Origin: Paraburkholderia tropica | Lineage (GTDB): Bacteria > Pseudomonadota > Gammaproteobacteria > Burkholderiales > Burkholderiaceae | Assembly: GCF_900109265.1 (NCBI RefSeq) | Contig: NZ_FNZM01000003.1 | Location: 431,162-495,161, forward strand | Direction of reading: 5' to 3' | Length of the DNA stretch: 64,000 bases | Part shown: positions 16,354 to 26,396 of the stretch, one piece after another | How the letters are laid out: every line of letters starts with the position of its first letter | Numbering within the stretch: the stretch's first letter is position 1 | The notes under the pieces: generated by a model | The model's input: only the letters and a program-made list of their open reading frames with translations | Told to the model about the DNA's origin: nothing | Database searches by the model: none | Made by a program: the position numbers and the translations under genes

Positions 16354-17745
16354 TTAAACTAGTCCGGTGGTGAGGAACACGGCGATCACGAGAAACGACG
16401 CCGCGACCTTAATGCCCGTCATGAAGAAGATGTCGCGATAGGCTTCGCGGTGCGTAAGTCCCGTGACGGCGAGCAGTGTGATGACCGCGCCGTTATGCGG
16501 CAGCGTGTCCATGCCGCCCGCCGCCATCGACGCCACGCGATGCAGCACTTCCAGCGGAATGCCCGAAGCATGCGCGGAGGCGATGAAGCGATCCGCCATC
16601 GCGGCGAGCGCAATGCTCATACCGCCCGACGACGAGCCGGTGATACCGGAGAGCAGATTGATCGTCACCGCTTCGTTGATGAGCGGATTCGAAATCGACT
16701 GCAATGCGTGCGCGACCACCAGAAAGCCCGGCAGCGCCGCGATCACGGCGCCGAAACCATATTCCGATGCGGTGTTCATGGTCGCGAGCATCGCGCCGCC
16801 GACGGCGGCTTTCGAGCCGTCCGCGAAGGTGCCGCGAATCGACGCGAAGCCGGACAGCAACACCACGAAAATGCCGCTGCACAGCGCGCCGAGCACGGCC
16901 CAGATCGCGTTGATCTTGGCGATCTCGATGCTGATCGGCGCGTTCATGCCCGGCAGGCTGAACGTGTAGGTGGCCGGATACCACTGCGGAATCAGGCGCG
17001 TCAGCACCAGATTCACCACGCCGACGATCACGAGCGGCAGGATGGCGACGAGCGGATGCGGCAGCTTCACGTCGTCGGCGGTGACGGGCTCGTTACGCAG
17101 ATTCGTGCCGTAGCCTTCGCCCTTGCGTTGCGCGCGGCGGCTCTGCACTTCGAGATAGACGACGCCCGCGAAGAAGATGAACGCCGAGCCGATCAGGCCG
17201 AGCCACGGCGCGGCCCACGAGGTGGTCTTGAAGAACGTCGTCGGAATGATGTTCTGGATTTGCGGCGTGCCGGGCATCGCGTCCATCGTGAACGTGAAGG
17301 CGCCGAGCGCGATGGTCGCGGGCATCAGCCGCTTGGGAATGCCGCTCTGGCGGAACATTTCGGCGGCGAACGGATAGACGGCGAACACCACGACGAACAG
17401 CGAGACGCCGCCATACGTGAGCAGCGCGCAGACGATCACGATGACCGGAATCGCGCGGTCGCGTCCGAGCAGGCCGATCACGGCGGCGACGATCGAGCGC
17501 GACGCGCCCGACAGTTCGACCAGCTTGCCGAAGATCGCGCCGAGCAGAAACACGGGGAAGTAGAGCTTGATGAAGCCGACCATCTTGTCCATGAAGAGGC
17601 CGGTAAACACGGGCGCGACCATGGCGGGATCGGTCAGCAGCACCGCGCCGAGCGCGGCGACGGGGGCAAACAGAATCACGCTGTAGCCGCGATACGCTGC
17701 CAGCATGAGAAAGCACAATGCGGCCAGCGCAATGATGACGCTCAT
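16354..17745 (-). CDS. GntP family permease
   Basis: 463 residues with about 12 to 14 hydrophobic segments. FTMDAMPGTPQIQNIIPT and the ASEYGFGAVIAALPGF / TGSSSGGMSIAL segments fit the GntP (gluconate:H+ symporter) superfamily, which carries sugar acids and other carboxylates. The start ATG (17743-17745) follows AAGGAA. It lies downstream of the HisD-like dehydrogenase in the same orientation, 239 bases apart, so the pair probably imports and oxidises one substrate, controlled by the divergent LacI regulator. The substrate is unknown. Confidence 0.88.
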   Translation of the reverse strand: MSVIIALAALCFLMLAAYRGYSVILFAPVAALGAVLLTDPAMVAPVFTGLFMDKMVGFIKLYFPVFLLGAIFGKLVELSGASRSIVAAVIGLLGRDRAIPVIVIVCALLTYGGVSLFVVVFAVYPFAAEMFRQSGIPKRLMPATIALGAFTFTMDAMPGTPQIQNIIPTTFFKTTSWAAPWLGLIGSAFIFFAGVVYLEVQSRRAQRKGEGYGTNLRNEPVTADDVKLPHPLVAILPLVIVGVVNLVLTRLIPQWYPATYTFSLPGMNAPISIEIAKINAIWAVLGALCSGIFVVLLSGFASIRGTFADGSKAAVGGAMLATMNTASEYGFGAVIAALPGFLVVAHALQSISNPLINEAVTINLLSGITGSSSGGMSIALAAMADRFIASAHASGIPLEVLHRVASMAAGGMDTLPHNGAVITLLAVTGLTHREAYRDIFFMTGIKVAASFLVIAVFLTTGLV

Positions 17746-17984
17746 CGAATTTCCTTGTTGTTGTCGTGCCGGTCGAGTGGCGTGGCCGGCGTGTAAATCG
17801 ACGCGCGCCCGGAAACACGGGAACGCGGGATCGCGCGATCCCGTTTCCGTTTCGACCTTCGTGGTGTGCGTGTTCACGGCGCGGCGCAGCGGCCGCGCCG
17901 ATGAAACCGGCGGTCTCCTGAAGGCGAGGCGCAAGCCCCGCCGCCGAACGCTGCGATGCTGCGACGCTTCGATGCGTCGCGGTG

Positions 17985-19298
17985 TTATGCCGGCACAGCC
18001 GAGCCGTAAGGCACATCCTGCTGGCCGTAACGGCGCACGCGAATGTTCGCCTGTTCGCCGTGCGCGATCATCCCTTCGATCGCGCACAGACGCGAGCAGT
18101 ACGAGCCGATCAGCGCGCTGGCCTCGTCGGTGAGCACCTTCTGATACGTGCAGGTCTTGATGAACTTGCCGACCCACAGCCCGCCCGTGTAACGCGCGGC
18201 CTTGCCCGTCGGCAGCGTGTGATTCGTGCCGATCACCTTGTCGCCGAACGCGACGTTGGTGCGCGCGCCGAGGAACAGCGCGCCGTAGTTCTTCATGTTG
18301 TTGAGGAAGTAGTCCGGATCGCGCGTCATCACCTGCACGTGTTCCGAGGCGATGCGGTCGGCTTCCTGCACCATTTCCTCGTAGCTGTCCGCGACGATCA
18401 CCGCGCCGTAATCGCGCCACGACACGCCCGCCGTGTTGGCCGTCGGCAGAATCTTGAGAATGCGTTCGACTTCGGCGATGGTGTCCTGCGCGAGCTGCAT
18501 CGAGTTCGTCAGCAGGATCGCGGGCGTGTTGAAACCGTGTTCGGCCTGGCCGAGCAGGTCGGTCGCGCAGAGTTCGGCGTCCACGCTGTCGTCGGCGATC
18601 ACGAGGGTTTCGGACGGCCCGGCGATCAGGTCGATGCCGATACGGCCGAACAACTGGCGCTTCGCTTCGGCGACGAACGCATTGCCCGGACCGACGACCA
18701 TCGAGACCGGATCGATGCTCTGCGTGCCGAGCGCCATCGCGGCAATCGCCTGCACGCCGCCGAAGGTGTAGATCTCGTCCGCGCCGCCGAGATGCATGGC
18801 CGCGACCACGGCCGGATTCGGGCGGCCCTGCACGGGCGGCGATGCCGTGATGATGCGCGGCACGCCCGCGACCTTGGCCGTCACCACGCCCATATGCGCC
18901 GACGCGACGAGCGGAAACTTGCCGCCCGGCACGTAGCACGCGACGCTGTCGACCGGCATGTTCTTGTGGCCGAGCACCACGCCCGGCAGTGTTTCGACTT
19001 CGATATCGCGGATCGATTCGCGCTGCGCCTGCGCGAAGTTGCGCACCTGCGCCTGAGCGAACTTGATGTCGTCGAGCTGGCCTTGCGAGAGCGAACGCAC
19101 GGCGGCGGCGATCTCGTCGCCGGACAGGCGGAAGCGCTCGGGCGACCAGTTGTCGAATTTCGCGGACAGCTCGCGCACGGCTTCGTCGCCGCGCGCGGTG
19201 ACGTCGGCGAGGATGCCCGTGACCGTGTCGCGGACCTTGGCGGCGTCTTGCGACGATTCTTCGGCGGTGCGGCCGTGCTTCAAGTAGTGGATTGCCAT
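17985..19298 (-). CDS. Histidinol dehydrogenase-family catabolic dehydrogenase (HpsN-like candidate)
   Basis: 437 residues, full-length HisD fold. The catalytic and zinc residues of the family can be followed: [11 protein letters not shown] (Gln/His ligands), SEHVQV (Glu-His catalytic pair), [20 protein letters not shown] (Asp ligand) and [15 protein letters not shown] (C-terminal His). No his genes are nearby; the partners are a GntP permease and a LacI regulator, which is how paralogues acting on other substrates are found, for example HpsN, which oxidises sulfopropanediol to sulfolactate. The precise substrate is not determined. The start ATG (19296-19298) follows AGGAAC. A longer reading upstream lies in the regulatory region. 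Confidence 0.85.
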   Translation of the reverse strand: MAIHYLKHGRTAEESSQDAAKVRDTVTGILADVTARGDEAVRELSAKFDNWSPERFRLSGDEIAAAVRSLSQGQLDDIKFAQAQVRNFAQAQRESIRDIEVETLPGVVLGHKNMPVDSVACYVPGGKFPLVASAHMGVVTAKVAGVPRIITASPPVQGRPNPAVVAAMHLGGADEIYTFGGVQAIAAMALGTQSIDPVSMVVGPGNAFVAEAKRQLFGRIGIDLIAGPSETLVIADDSVDAELCATDLLGQAEHGFNTPAILLTNSMQLAQDTIAEVERILKILPTANTAGVSWRDYGAVIVADSYEEMVQEADRIASEHVQVMTRDPDYFLNNMKNYGALFLGARTNVAFGDKVIGTNHTLPTGKAARYTGGLWVGKFIKTCTYQKVLTDEASALIGSYCSRLCAIEGMIAHGEQANIRVRRYGQQDVPYGSAVPA

Positions 19299-19359
19299 GG
19301 TTGTTCCTGAGAGAGCGGGGACCCGTTCGCGCCGCCGTTGCACTGCTCTTTGCGTCGGC

Positions 19360-19382
19360 TTTGCGTTACGATTGGACGCAAA
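19360..19382. promoter_or_regulatory. Candidate LacI-type operator
   Basis: Inverted repeat TTTGCGT (19360-19366) and ACGCAAA (19376-19382) with a nine-base spacer in the 197-base gap between the divergent dehydrogenase and LacI genes. Nearby TTTGCG and TGCAAAT copies (19350, 19401, 19411) may form further half sites. The position suits repression of both genes. Confidence 0.5.
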
Positions 19383-19495
19383 TTTAGCGCAAGCCTTTAT
19401 GCAAATGCAGTGCAAATAGTCCCGACTTACCCTGGGATGTCCGCTGCGATAGCCTTATGCAAGGCTGTCATGACCGCAAGATTCAGGACGAACTC

Positions 19496-20542
19496 ATGCA
19501 AAAAAATGCAAACAAAAGCGGCAGGCCGAAAACCGCGAAGGTCAAGCTCGACGACGTGGCCGCGCGGCTCGGCGTGTCGGTGTCGACGGTGTCGCGCTCG
19601 CTCGCCGGTCATCCCGCCATCAGCACGCAGACGCGCGAGGCCGTGCAGGCCGTCGCCGCCGAACTCGGCTATCGCATTCCCACGCAGGGGCGGCGCGCGC
19701 GCAAGTCGGAGACGCGGCTGATCGGCGTGGTGGTCGGCGCGCTGCACAACCGCTTCATGACCGTGCTGCTCACGCATCTGCACGACGCGTTGCAGGAGTT
19801 CGGCTACCAGATCACGCTGATGATCGACCCGATGAACGACGCCGGAAACCTGCTCGCGTTCCGCCCGTTGATCGACGGATATCTCGACGGCCTCGTGTTC
19901 GCGACGGCAACGCTCGATTCGCCCGTCGTCGCCGAAATGCAGCGGCGCGGCATTCCGCTCGTGCTGGTGGTGCGTTCGGTGGACGACGTGGCGGTCGATA
20001 CCGTCGAGATCGACAACGTGCATGCGGGCGCGGTCGCGGCCGAGCATCTGTATCAGCTCGGGCATCGGCGCATCGGTCTGGTGATGGGGCCGAAGAACAC
20101 GTCCACGAGCCGCGACCGCGCGCGCGGCGCGCTCGAATGGCTCAAGGGCGCGGGCGTGGAGGCGGACGCGCTGTCGATCGTGTGGGGCGACTACACGACC
20201 GAGGCGGGCTATTCGAGCACGATGGCGCTGCTGGGCGAGGCCGAGCCGGTGACGGCGATCGTCGCGGGCAACGACACGATCGCGCTGGGCGTGCTCGAAG
20301 CGGCAAGCCGCAGCGGCATCGCGGTGCCGGAGCAACTGTCGATCATCGGTTTCGACGACATGCCGATGGCGGGTTCGCCGCTCGTCGGCCTGACGTCGAT
20401 CCGGCAGCCGGTCGAAGCGATGGCGCGCACGGCGGCGCGGCGCATCGTCGAGCGCATTCGCGCGGGCGGCATGGGCGCGCCCACGCGCGACGTGCTGCCG
20501 ATTCAACTGCTCAGGCGCGAGTCGACGGGGCCGCTGGAATGA
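19496..20542 (+). CDS. LacI family transcriptional regulator
   Basis: 348 residues. The helix-turn-helix is at the N-terminus (KLDDVAARLGVSVSTVSRSL, HPAISTQTREAV), followed by a periplasmic-binding-protein-like effector domain (IGVVVGALHNRF, VDTVEIDNVHAG, IVAGNDTIALG, LSIIGFDDMPM). The first ATG in frame is at 19457, but ATG 19496 follows AGGACGAAC and gives the usual short N-terminal tail. It is divergent from the HisD-like/GntP pair, which it most likely represses until the substrate binds. Confidence 0.9.
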   Translation: MQKNANKSGRPKTAKVKLDDVAARLGVSVSTVSRSLAGHPAISTQTREAVQAVAAELGYRIPTQGRRARKSETRLIGVVVGALHNRFMTVLLTHLHDALQEFGYQITLMIDPMNDAGNLLAFRPLIDGYLDGLVFATATLDSPVVAEMQRRGIPLVLVVRSVDDVAVDTVEIDNVHAGAVAAEHLYQLGHRRIGLVMGPKNTSTSRDRARGALEWLKGAGVEADALSIVWGDYTTEAGYSSTMALLGEAEPVTAIVAGNDTIALGVLEAASRSGIAVPEQLSIIGFDDMPMAGSPLVGLTSIRQPVEAMARTAARRIVERIRAGGMGAPTRDVLPIQLLRRESTGPLE

Positions 20543-20564
20543 GCGGCGTGCGATGGCCGTCGCG

Positions 20565-21698
20565 TCAAGCCACGGCCGCCGCTTCATGCGGGCGCAGCAA
20601 CGCCGCGCCGCGCCAGTGCGGCGCGCCCGCGCGTTCGTACTGTGGCGGATACTGAATCGCGTCGACCGCGCCGAGGCGCTCGGCCGCGTGCCAGGCCCAG
20701 CGCGGGTCGTCGAGAAACGCGCGTCCGATCGCGACGAGATCGGCCTGGCCGTCCGCAATGATGGCTTCCGCGTGCTCGGGTTCGACGATCATGCCGACCG
20801 CGCGCGTGACGATGCCGCTGGCTTTCTTCACGTGCTCCGCGAGCGCGACCTGATAACCGGGCACGGCCTTGATCGACGCATGCGCCACGCCGCCCGTGGT
20901 CACGCACACGTAGTTCACGTCGCGCGCCTTCAATTCGGTGGCGAACGCCGCCGCTTCCTCGACCGTGATGCCGCCGGGCAGCCAGTCCGTGCCGGTGATG
21001 CGAAAGCCGAGCGCGATGTGCGCGGGCAGGGCCGCCTTGACGGCTTCCGCAATCTCCAGCGGAAAGCGCATGCGGTTTTCCAGGCTGCCGCCATACGCGT
21101 CGTCGCGCCGGTTCGCGAGCGGCGAAAGAAACTGATGCAGCAGATAACCGTGCGCCGCGTGAATTTCGACGACATCGAAACCGAGGCGCACGGCGCGCCG
21201 CGCCGCTTCGACGAAACGATCGCGCACGCGGGCGAGATCGTCGGCCTGCATGGCGCGCGGCGTGTGCCAGCCATCGGCGAAAGGCATCGCCGACGGTGCT
21301 TCGGTATCCCAGGGATTTTCGTTTGCGCCGAGCGCGCCGCGGCCTTCCCACGGACGCTGCGCCGACGCCTTGCGTCCGGCGTGACCGAGTTGAATGCCCC
21401 AGCGCGTGCCTTGCGGCGCGACCGCGCGCGCCGCGTCGATCACACGGCGCAGCGCGGCTTCGGTGTCGTCGTCGTAGAGACCGAGGCAGCCGTGCGTGAT
21501 GCGTGCGCGCGGTTCGATGGCGGTGGCTTCGAGCATGACGAGGCCGGCGTCGGCGATGCCGAACTGCATGAGGTTCATGAGGTGCCAGTTGTTCGCCTGG
21601 CCGTGCGCGGCGCTGTACTGGCACATCGGCGCGATGGCGATGCGGTTGCGCAGGCGAACCGGGCCGATATCGACGGGGGAGAACAGCTGGCTGGACAT
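20565..21698 (-). CDS. NADH:flavin oxidoreductase (old yellow enzyme, YqjM/XenA class)
   Basis: 377 residues. The FMN barrel signatures are present: LRNRIAIAPMCQYSA at the start (with the Cys of the thermophilic-like/YqjM class), WGIQLGHAGRKAS, VEIHAAHGYLLHQFLSP (the H-x-x-H substrate pair), and C-terminal IGRAFLDDPRW. Such enzymes reduce activated alkenes, quinones or nitro compounds with NAD(P)H. It is a single gene 22 bases downstream of the convergent LacI gene's end. It is different in class from the NemA-like enzyme at 36796. Confidence 0.9.
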   Translation of the reverse strand: MSSQLFSPVDIGPVRLRNRIAIAPMCQYSAAHGQANNWHLMNLMQFGIADAGLVMLEATAIEPRARITHGCLGLYDDDTEAALRRVIDAARAVAPQGTRWGIQLGHAGRKASAQRPWEGRGALGANENPWDTEAPSAMPFADGWHTPRAMQADDLARVRDRFVEAARRAVRLGFDVVEIHAAHGYLLHQFLSPLANRRDDAYGGSLENRMRFPLEIAEAVKAALPAHIALGFRITGTDWLPGGITVEEAAAFATELKARDVNYVCVTTGGVAHASIKAVPGYQVALAEHVKKASGIVTRAVGMIVEPEHAEAIIADGQADLVAIGRAFLDDPRWAWHAAERLGAVDAIQYPPQYERAGAPHWRGAALLRPHEAAAVA

Positions 21699-21862
21699 GA
21701 CGATCCCTTTGCGTGAGTGGTGTGCCCGGCTTCGCGCCGTCGCGAAACCGTTGACGAGACTTTACGCGGCGCGCGCCGCGCGGAGAATCGGCACAAAGCG
21801 GAACGTGGCGTTGCGTGTCACGCAACGTATGGCGCGCCCGACGTGGATCGTCGTGCGATCCG

Positions 21863-23482
21863 TCACGGCTCCAGCAGGCGCAACAGGCGCAACTCTTCGA
21901 GATCGAGTTCGGATTCGATGCGATGGAGCACGGCGTCGTCGACCTTGCCCGCGCGATGCAGGCCCAGCAGCGTCTGGCGCGACACGCCCACGAGTTCGAG
22001 TTCGACGCGCAGGAAGCGCTCGCGATGCGCGATGCGCTCCTCGCCCGCGGTGTGCGCGTTCTCGTTCGCGCTGACGCGCACGCGGTACTCCGCCTGCAGG
22101 CGTTCGAGCATCGCGGGCTCGATGGCGTCGGCGCGCTGGCCGATTGCGTCGAGCGCCTTGAGCGACGCGCCGAACGTGCGCGCGCGCGTTTCGTGCTCGG
22201 ACATCGTGTGGCGCGCGGGCGGACGCAGCTTCAGCAGACGGATCAGCAGCGCGAGACTGCCGCCTTGCACGACCAGCGTGGCGATGATCAGCAGGAAGGT
22301 GCTGAACACGATCACGTCGCGCCCCGGGAAATTGCCGGGCAAGGCCAGCGCCGCGGCGAGGCTGACCACGCCGCGCATGCCCGCCCAGCCCATCACGGCG
22401 GCTTCGGCGAAGGACCAGGCGCGGCGGTTGACGTTGCCCGCGCCGTTCGCGTTTTGCGCGTGGTTTGCACCGGATGCGCGCAAGCGTCCCGGCAGCCAGA
22501 TCGCAACGAACACCCACACGAGCCGCGCGACGATAGCGGCGGCGGTTGCGGGCAGCGCCACGCGCAGGCCTTCGATCACGACCGCGCTTTCGTGATTCAC
22601 GCGCGCGAGAATGCCGTGCAGCGCGAGGCCGATCAGCACGAACACGAGCGCGTCGAGCATGAACACGATCGCTTCCCACGTCGCCTTGGCCTTGATGCGC
22701 ATGTCGGCGCTGAACACGCGATGCTGGCGGATGCCGAGCACGAGTCCGCAGGTGACGACCGAAAGCACGCCCGAGCCGCCGACGGCTTCGGCGACGCCAT
22801 AGCTCGCCCACGCCATCGCGAAGCTCAGCACGATGCCGAGCATCGGATCGACGAGGCGCGCGAGCACCCAGCACATCGCCTGGCCGCAGACGAGACCGAC
22901 CGCGATGCCGAGCAGGATCAGCGTGAAGAACAGGCCCGCGCCCTGCGCGACGGTGATCGTGGTCGCGGCCAGCGCCGCCGACACCGCGATCTGGTAGATC
23001 AGCAGGCCCGAGGCGTCGTTGACGAGGCTCTCGCCTTCGAGCACGGCGACGAGGCGCGCGGGCAGCGGATTGCGTTGCAGGATCGCTTTCGCGGCGACCG
23101 CGTCGGGCGGCGAGACGATCGCGCCGAGCGTGAAGCACGCGGCCCACGGCAAGGCGGGATTGAACGCATGCACGGCGAAGGCGACCGCGACGGTCGTGAA
23201 CGTCACCGCGCCGAGCACGAGCGAGACGATCGTGCCCAGCTCGCCGCGAAACTCCTTCCACGCCGTGTAGAACGAACTCGACATCAGCAGCGGCGGCAGC
23301 ACGGCCGCGAGCAGCAGGTCGGGGTCCATGTCCGGCACGCGCTTGCCTGCCACCGCGACCACGCAGCCGCCGAACAGCAGCACGACGGCGGGCGGTATCG
23401 TCAGGCGTTCGGCGAGCCAGGTGAGCGCGCCCGCGCCGCAGATCAACAGCAGCAGGTAATGAAAAAGCTCGACGTTGCTCAT
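21863..23482 (-). CDS. CPA1 family Na+/H+ antiporter
   Basis: 539 residues with about 12 membrane helices followed by a hydrophilic tail of about 120 residues. GAIVSPPDAVAA and GESLVNDASGLLIY (the Asn-Asp ion-binding pair of CPA1 exchangers), plus FMLDALVFVLIGL and WAGMRGVVSLAAALALP, identify the NhaP/NHE-like family. It should exchange Na+ or K+ for protons at the inner membrane. The C-terminal tail is probably regulatory. It appears monocistronic. Confidence 0.9.
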   Translation of the reverse strand: MSNVELFHYLLLLICGAGALTWLAERLTIPPAVVLLFGGCVVAVAGKRVPDMDPDLLLAAVLPPLLMSSSFYTAWKEFRGELGTIVSLVLGAVTFTTVAVAFAVHAFNPALPWAACFTLGAIVSPPDAVAAKAILQRNPLPARLVAVLEGESLVNDASGLLIYQIAVSAALAATTITVAQGAGLFFTLILLGIAVGLVCGQAMCWVLARLVDPMLGIVLSFAMAWASYGVAEAVGGSGVLSVVTCGLVLGIRQHRVFSADMRIKAKATWEAIVFMLDALVFVLIGLALHGILARVNHESAVVIEGLRVALPATAAAIVARLVWVFVAIWLPGRLRASGANHAQNANGAGNVNRRAWSFAEAAVMGWAGMRGVVSLAAALALPGNFPGRDVIVFSTFLLIIATLVVQGGSLALLIRLLKLRPPARHTMSEHETRARTFGASLKALDAIGQRADAIEPAMLERLQAEYRVRVSANENAHTAGEERIAHRERFLRVELELVGVSRQTLLGLHRAGKVDDAVLHRIESELDLEELRLLRLLEP

Positions 23483-23665
23483 GCGCGCGCGGCCTCGACG
23501 AGCGGCGCGCGGGCGCGGGAGGGAAGCGAAATCGCGATCATCGGGTTTCCTTGCGGGGCCGCCGCGCGTACCGGTGCGCGTCGGCGAATTGAATGGACGA
23601 TGAAAGGATAAAGCGGTTTTGCGCGCGATGCGCTTAAGCGCCGGCGCGCGCGATGTTTCAGGCCA

Positions 23666-24625
23666 TCACGGGCGCGCGGAAGGCGTGAGGCTCACCGTGC
23701 AGGTCATGCCCATCGCGAGCTTGATGCCGGCGGGCACGCGGTCGAGGTGTATGCGCACCGGCACGCGTTGCGCGAGCCGCACCCACGTGAAGATCGGATT
23801 GACGTCGGCGAGCAGGTCGCCGCTGCTGGTCGGATTGTCGCGATCGGCGATACCGCTGGCGAGGCTCTCCACATGGCCTTCGATCGGCTCGCCGCCCGAG
23901 AGCAGCCGCACGCGCGCGCGATCGCCCACGCGCACGGCGGGCAGCTTTGTCTCTTCGAAGTAGCCGTAGACCCAGAACGAATGCGCGTCGACGAGCGCCA
24001 TGCGCGCGACGCCCGCGCTCGCGAAGTCGCCCGGATAGAGATCGAGATTGGTGATGTAGCCGTCGGCGGGTGCGTGCGCTTCGCTGCGCGCGAGATTGAG
24101 CGTGGCGGTGCGCTGCGCGACTTCCGCCGCTTTCACCAGCGCCTGCGCCGAGGCGAACGCCGCGACCGCGCCTGCGTACGTCGCTTCGGATTGACGCGCG
24201 AGCGAGTCGGCGTCGGTGCGGCTTTCCTCGGAGATCGCGTCGCCGGCCAGACGCGCGCGGCGCGCGGCCTGGGCGCGCTTCATCGCGAGTTCGGTTTGCG
24301 CCGCCGTCATGCGCGCTTTCGTTTCGGCGAGTTGCGCCTGGGCGCGCAGGAGGTCCGCGTCGGCCTGCGCGATCGCGTACTGGAAGCGCGCCGGATCGAG
24401 CACGTACAGCACGTCGCCCTTGTGCACGTACTGGTTGTCGCGCACGCGCACGTCGCTGACGAGGCCCGACACGTCGGTCGAGATGCGCACGACCTGGGCG
24501 CGCACGCGGCCGTCGCGCGTCCAGGGCGAGTCCATGTAGTCGAGCCAGAGCGCACGCACGAGCGCGATGGACACGGCCAGCAGCACGAGGGTGGTGGCGG
24601 CGCGCAGGAGGGTTCGCGTTGTCAT
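23666..24625 (-). CDS. HlyD-family periplasmic adaptor (AaeA/EmrA-like)
   Basis: 319 residues: one N-terminal membrane anchor (about 8-26), a SPWTRDGRVRAQVV motif characteristic of AaeA-like adaptors, a lipoyl-like domain, a long Ala-rich hairpin (about 85-165), and a beta domain. It bridges the FUSC inner-membrane pump and the NodT outer-membrane channel. It is the last gene of the efflux operon, 51 bases after the DUF1656 gene. Confidence 0.9.
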   Translation of the reverse strand: MTTRTLLRAATTLVLLAVSIALVRALWLDYMDSPWTRDGRVRAQVVRISTDVSGLVSDVRVRDNQYVHKGDVLYVLDPARFQYAIAQADADLLRAQAQLAETKARMTAAQTELAMKRAQAARRARLAGDAISEESRTDADSLARQSEATYAGAVAAFASAQALVKAAEVAQRTATLNLARSEAHAPADGYITNLDLYPGDFASAGVARMALVDAHSFWVYGYFEETKLPAVRVGDRARVRLLSGGEPIEGHVESLASGIADRDNPTSSGDLLADVNPIFTWVRLAQRVPVRIHLDRVPAGIKLAMGMTCTVSLTPSARP

Positions 24626-24676
24626 CGGGAAGTCGTCATGGGATGGGGGTGATGGGGGGCGTTTTCATGCGTGCGG

Positions 24677-24877
24677 TCATTGCCGCAACAGGAGCGCGAC
24701 GCCGCTGAACAGCGCGGCGAACAGCGCGACGCGAAAGAGCCCCGGATGCCAGACATGGCGATAGACGCCGATGCGCGCGCACGCGAGATCGACGATCACG
24801 AACAGCAGCACGCAGCCCGCGAGGATCGGCAGCAGACCCGGCACGAGCAGCGAAAACCATTCAATTTCGCGTGGCAT
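24677..24877 (-). CDS. DUF1656 small membrane protein (YdhI/AaeX-like)
   Basis: 66 residues with two membrane helices; PREIEWFSLLVPGLLPILA and WHPGLFRVALFA match DUF1656, which is found in AaeXAB-type efflux operons. The start (24875-24877) overlaps the NodT-family gene by 17 bases. Its role in the pump is unknown. Confidence 0.88.
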   Translation of the reverse strand: MPREIEWFSLLVPGLLPILAGCVLLFVIVDLACARIGVYRHVWHPGLFRVALFAALFSGVALLLRQ

Positions 24878-26396
24878 CGGGCGCTCCCTGTTTCGCGGAT
24901 GTCGTGGATGTCGCATCGGCTACCGGCGATTCGGCGCCGTAGCCGCCGCCGAGCGCGCGCATCAGTTGCGCCCAGGCGTCGAGCCGCTGCGCCTGCACTT
25001 GCGCGAGGTTCTGCTCCTGCAGCAACTGCGCGTTCTGCGCGGCCAGCACGTTGAGGAATTCGCTGATGCCGCCGCGATAGCCTTCGTCGGCGAGCCGCCA
25101 GGCGGTGCGCGCGGCGTCGAGCGTTGCTTCGGTGCTGGCCTGCTGGGCCTCGAGCGCGCGCAGCGAAACGGCCTGCACGGCGACGTCGCGCATCGCGTCG
25201 ACGACCGTGCGGTTATAGGCGTCCACGGCGGCATCGCGCGAGGAAACGGCCACGCCGTACTGGCCGCGTCGGCGTCCACCGTCGAAGATCGGCAGCGAGA
25301 TCGCCGCGCCCACGCCATGCCCGACGCCGTCGCTGTTGATGAAGTTGAAGAAGCCGCCGAAGGTCGCCGCCGAGCCGAGCGAGGCGGTCGCGAGCAGGTC
25401 GATGTCGGGATAGAAGTCGGCATGCGCGGCGTCGATACCTTGCTCCGCCGCGAGCACGCGCCAGCGCGCCGCGACCACGTCCGCGCGATGGCCGACGAGT
25501 TCCGCGGGCAAGGCGAGCGGCAGCGCGAGCGGCACGCTCAGCGCGAGCGTCGGTCGCGCGAGCGCGTCGCCGTAACCGGGGCCCTGGCCCGCGAGCGCGG
25601 CAATCGCGAGGCGATCGAGCGCGATCTGCTGCTGGGCGCGTTGCAGTCGCGTCGCGCTGGTCGAGAGCTGCGTCTGCGCCTGAGCGGCTTCGAGACGGCT
25701 GCCGATGCCCGCGTGCCAGCGCTGCGTGGCGATGTCGAAGGTGCGCCGCTGCTGCTGCTGGATCGCGGCGTAGGCGTCGGCGAGCGCGTAATCGAGCGAG
25801 AGTTGCACGTAGGCGCGCACCACGCCGGTCTGCAATTCGACTTCGGCGAAACGCGCGTCGGCGGCGCTCGCATGCAGGCTGTCGAGTGCGCCCGTGCGGA
25901 TCGCGCGCTGCTTGCCCCACAGATCGAGGTCGTAAGTGAGCGTCGCGCCGACGCTGTTGCTCCAGACCGTCGTGCCGCCGGGCGGCGCGGGCGTGGTGTA
26001 GCGCGCGTAGCGGCGGCGCTCGAATTCGCCGTCGACGCTCGCTTGCGGCAACGCGCTCGCGCCCGCTATTTCGGTCTGGAAGCGCGCGGCGTCCACGCGC
26101 GCCGCGAAGGCCTGGAGGTCGGGATTGCCCGCCGTGGCGTCGGCGACCACGCGGTCGAGCTGCGCGTCGTGCCATTGTCGCCACCAGTCGCCGCGCGGCC
26201 ATTGCGCGTCGGCTTGCGTCGCGCGCAAGGCCGCGCCTGGATCGAGCGACGCGGCGTCGAGCATCGACGCTTGCCGGTGGATGCCGCCGCTGTCGATGCA
26301 GCCGCTCAGCAGGCAGGCGGTTGCGATGGCGGCCACCACGGGCAACATGCGAACCCACTGCGCTCGCTGCGGTCGACGAAGAACGTACGCGCTCAT
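24861..26396 (-). CDS. NodT-family outer-membrane efflux lipoprotein
   Basis: 511 residues with lipobox LLSGC (Cys33) and two TolC-like repeats. Sequence marks include GDWWRQWHDAQLD near the start, the NPDLQAFAARVDAAR helix, YDLDLWGKQRA, FYPDIDLLA, and the LPIFDGGRRRGQY beta-strand motif in the second half. It forms the trimeric exit duct of the tripartite pump. Its ATG overlaps the FUSC stop by four bases, and its own end overlaps the DUF1656 gene. Confidence 0.9.
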   Translation of the reverse strand: MSAYVLRRPQRAQWVRMLPVVAAIATACLLSGCIDSGGIHRQASMLDAASLDPGAALRATQADAQWPRGDWWRQWHDAQLDRVVADATAGNPDLQAFAARVDAARFQTEIAGASALPQASVDGEFERRRYARYTTPAPPGGTTVWSNSVGATLTYDLDLWGKQRAIRTGALDSLHASAADARFAEVELQTGVVRAYVQLSLDYALADAYAAIQQQQRRTFDIATQRWHAGIGSRLEAAQAQTQLSTSATRLQRAQQQIALDRLAIAALAGQGPGYGDALARPTLALSVPLALPLALPAELVGHRADVVAARWRVLAAEQGIDAAHADFYPDIDLLATASLGSAATFGGFFNFINSDGVGHGVGAAISLPIFDGGRRRGQYGVAVSSRDAAVDAYNRTVVDAMRDVAVQAVSLRALEAQQASTEATLDAARTAWRLADEGYRGGISEFLNVLAAQNAQLLQEQNLAQVQAQRLDAWAQLMRALGGGYGAESPVADATSTTSAKQGAPDATRN

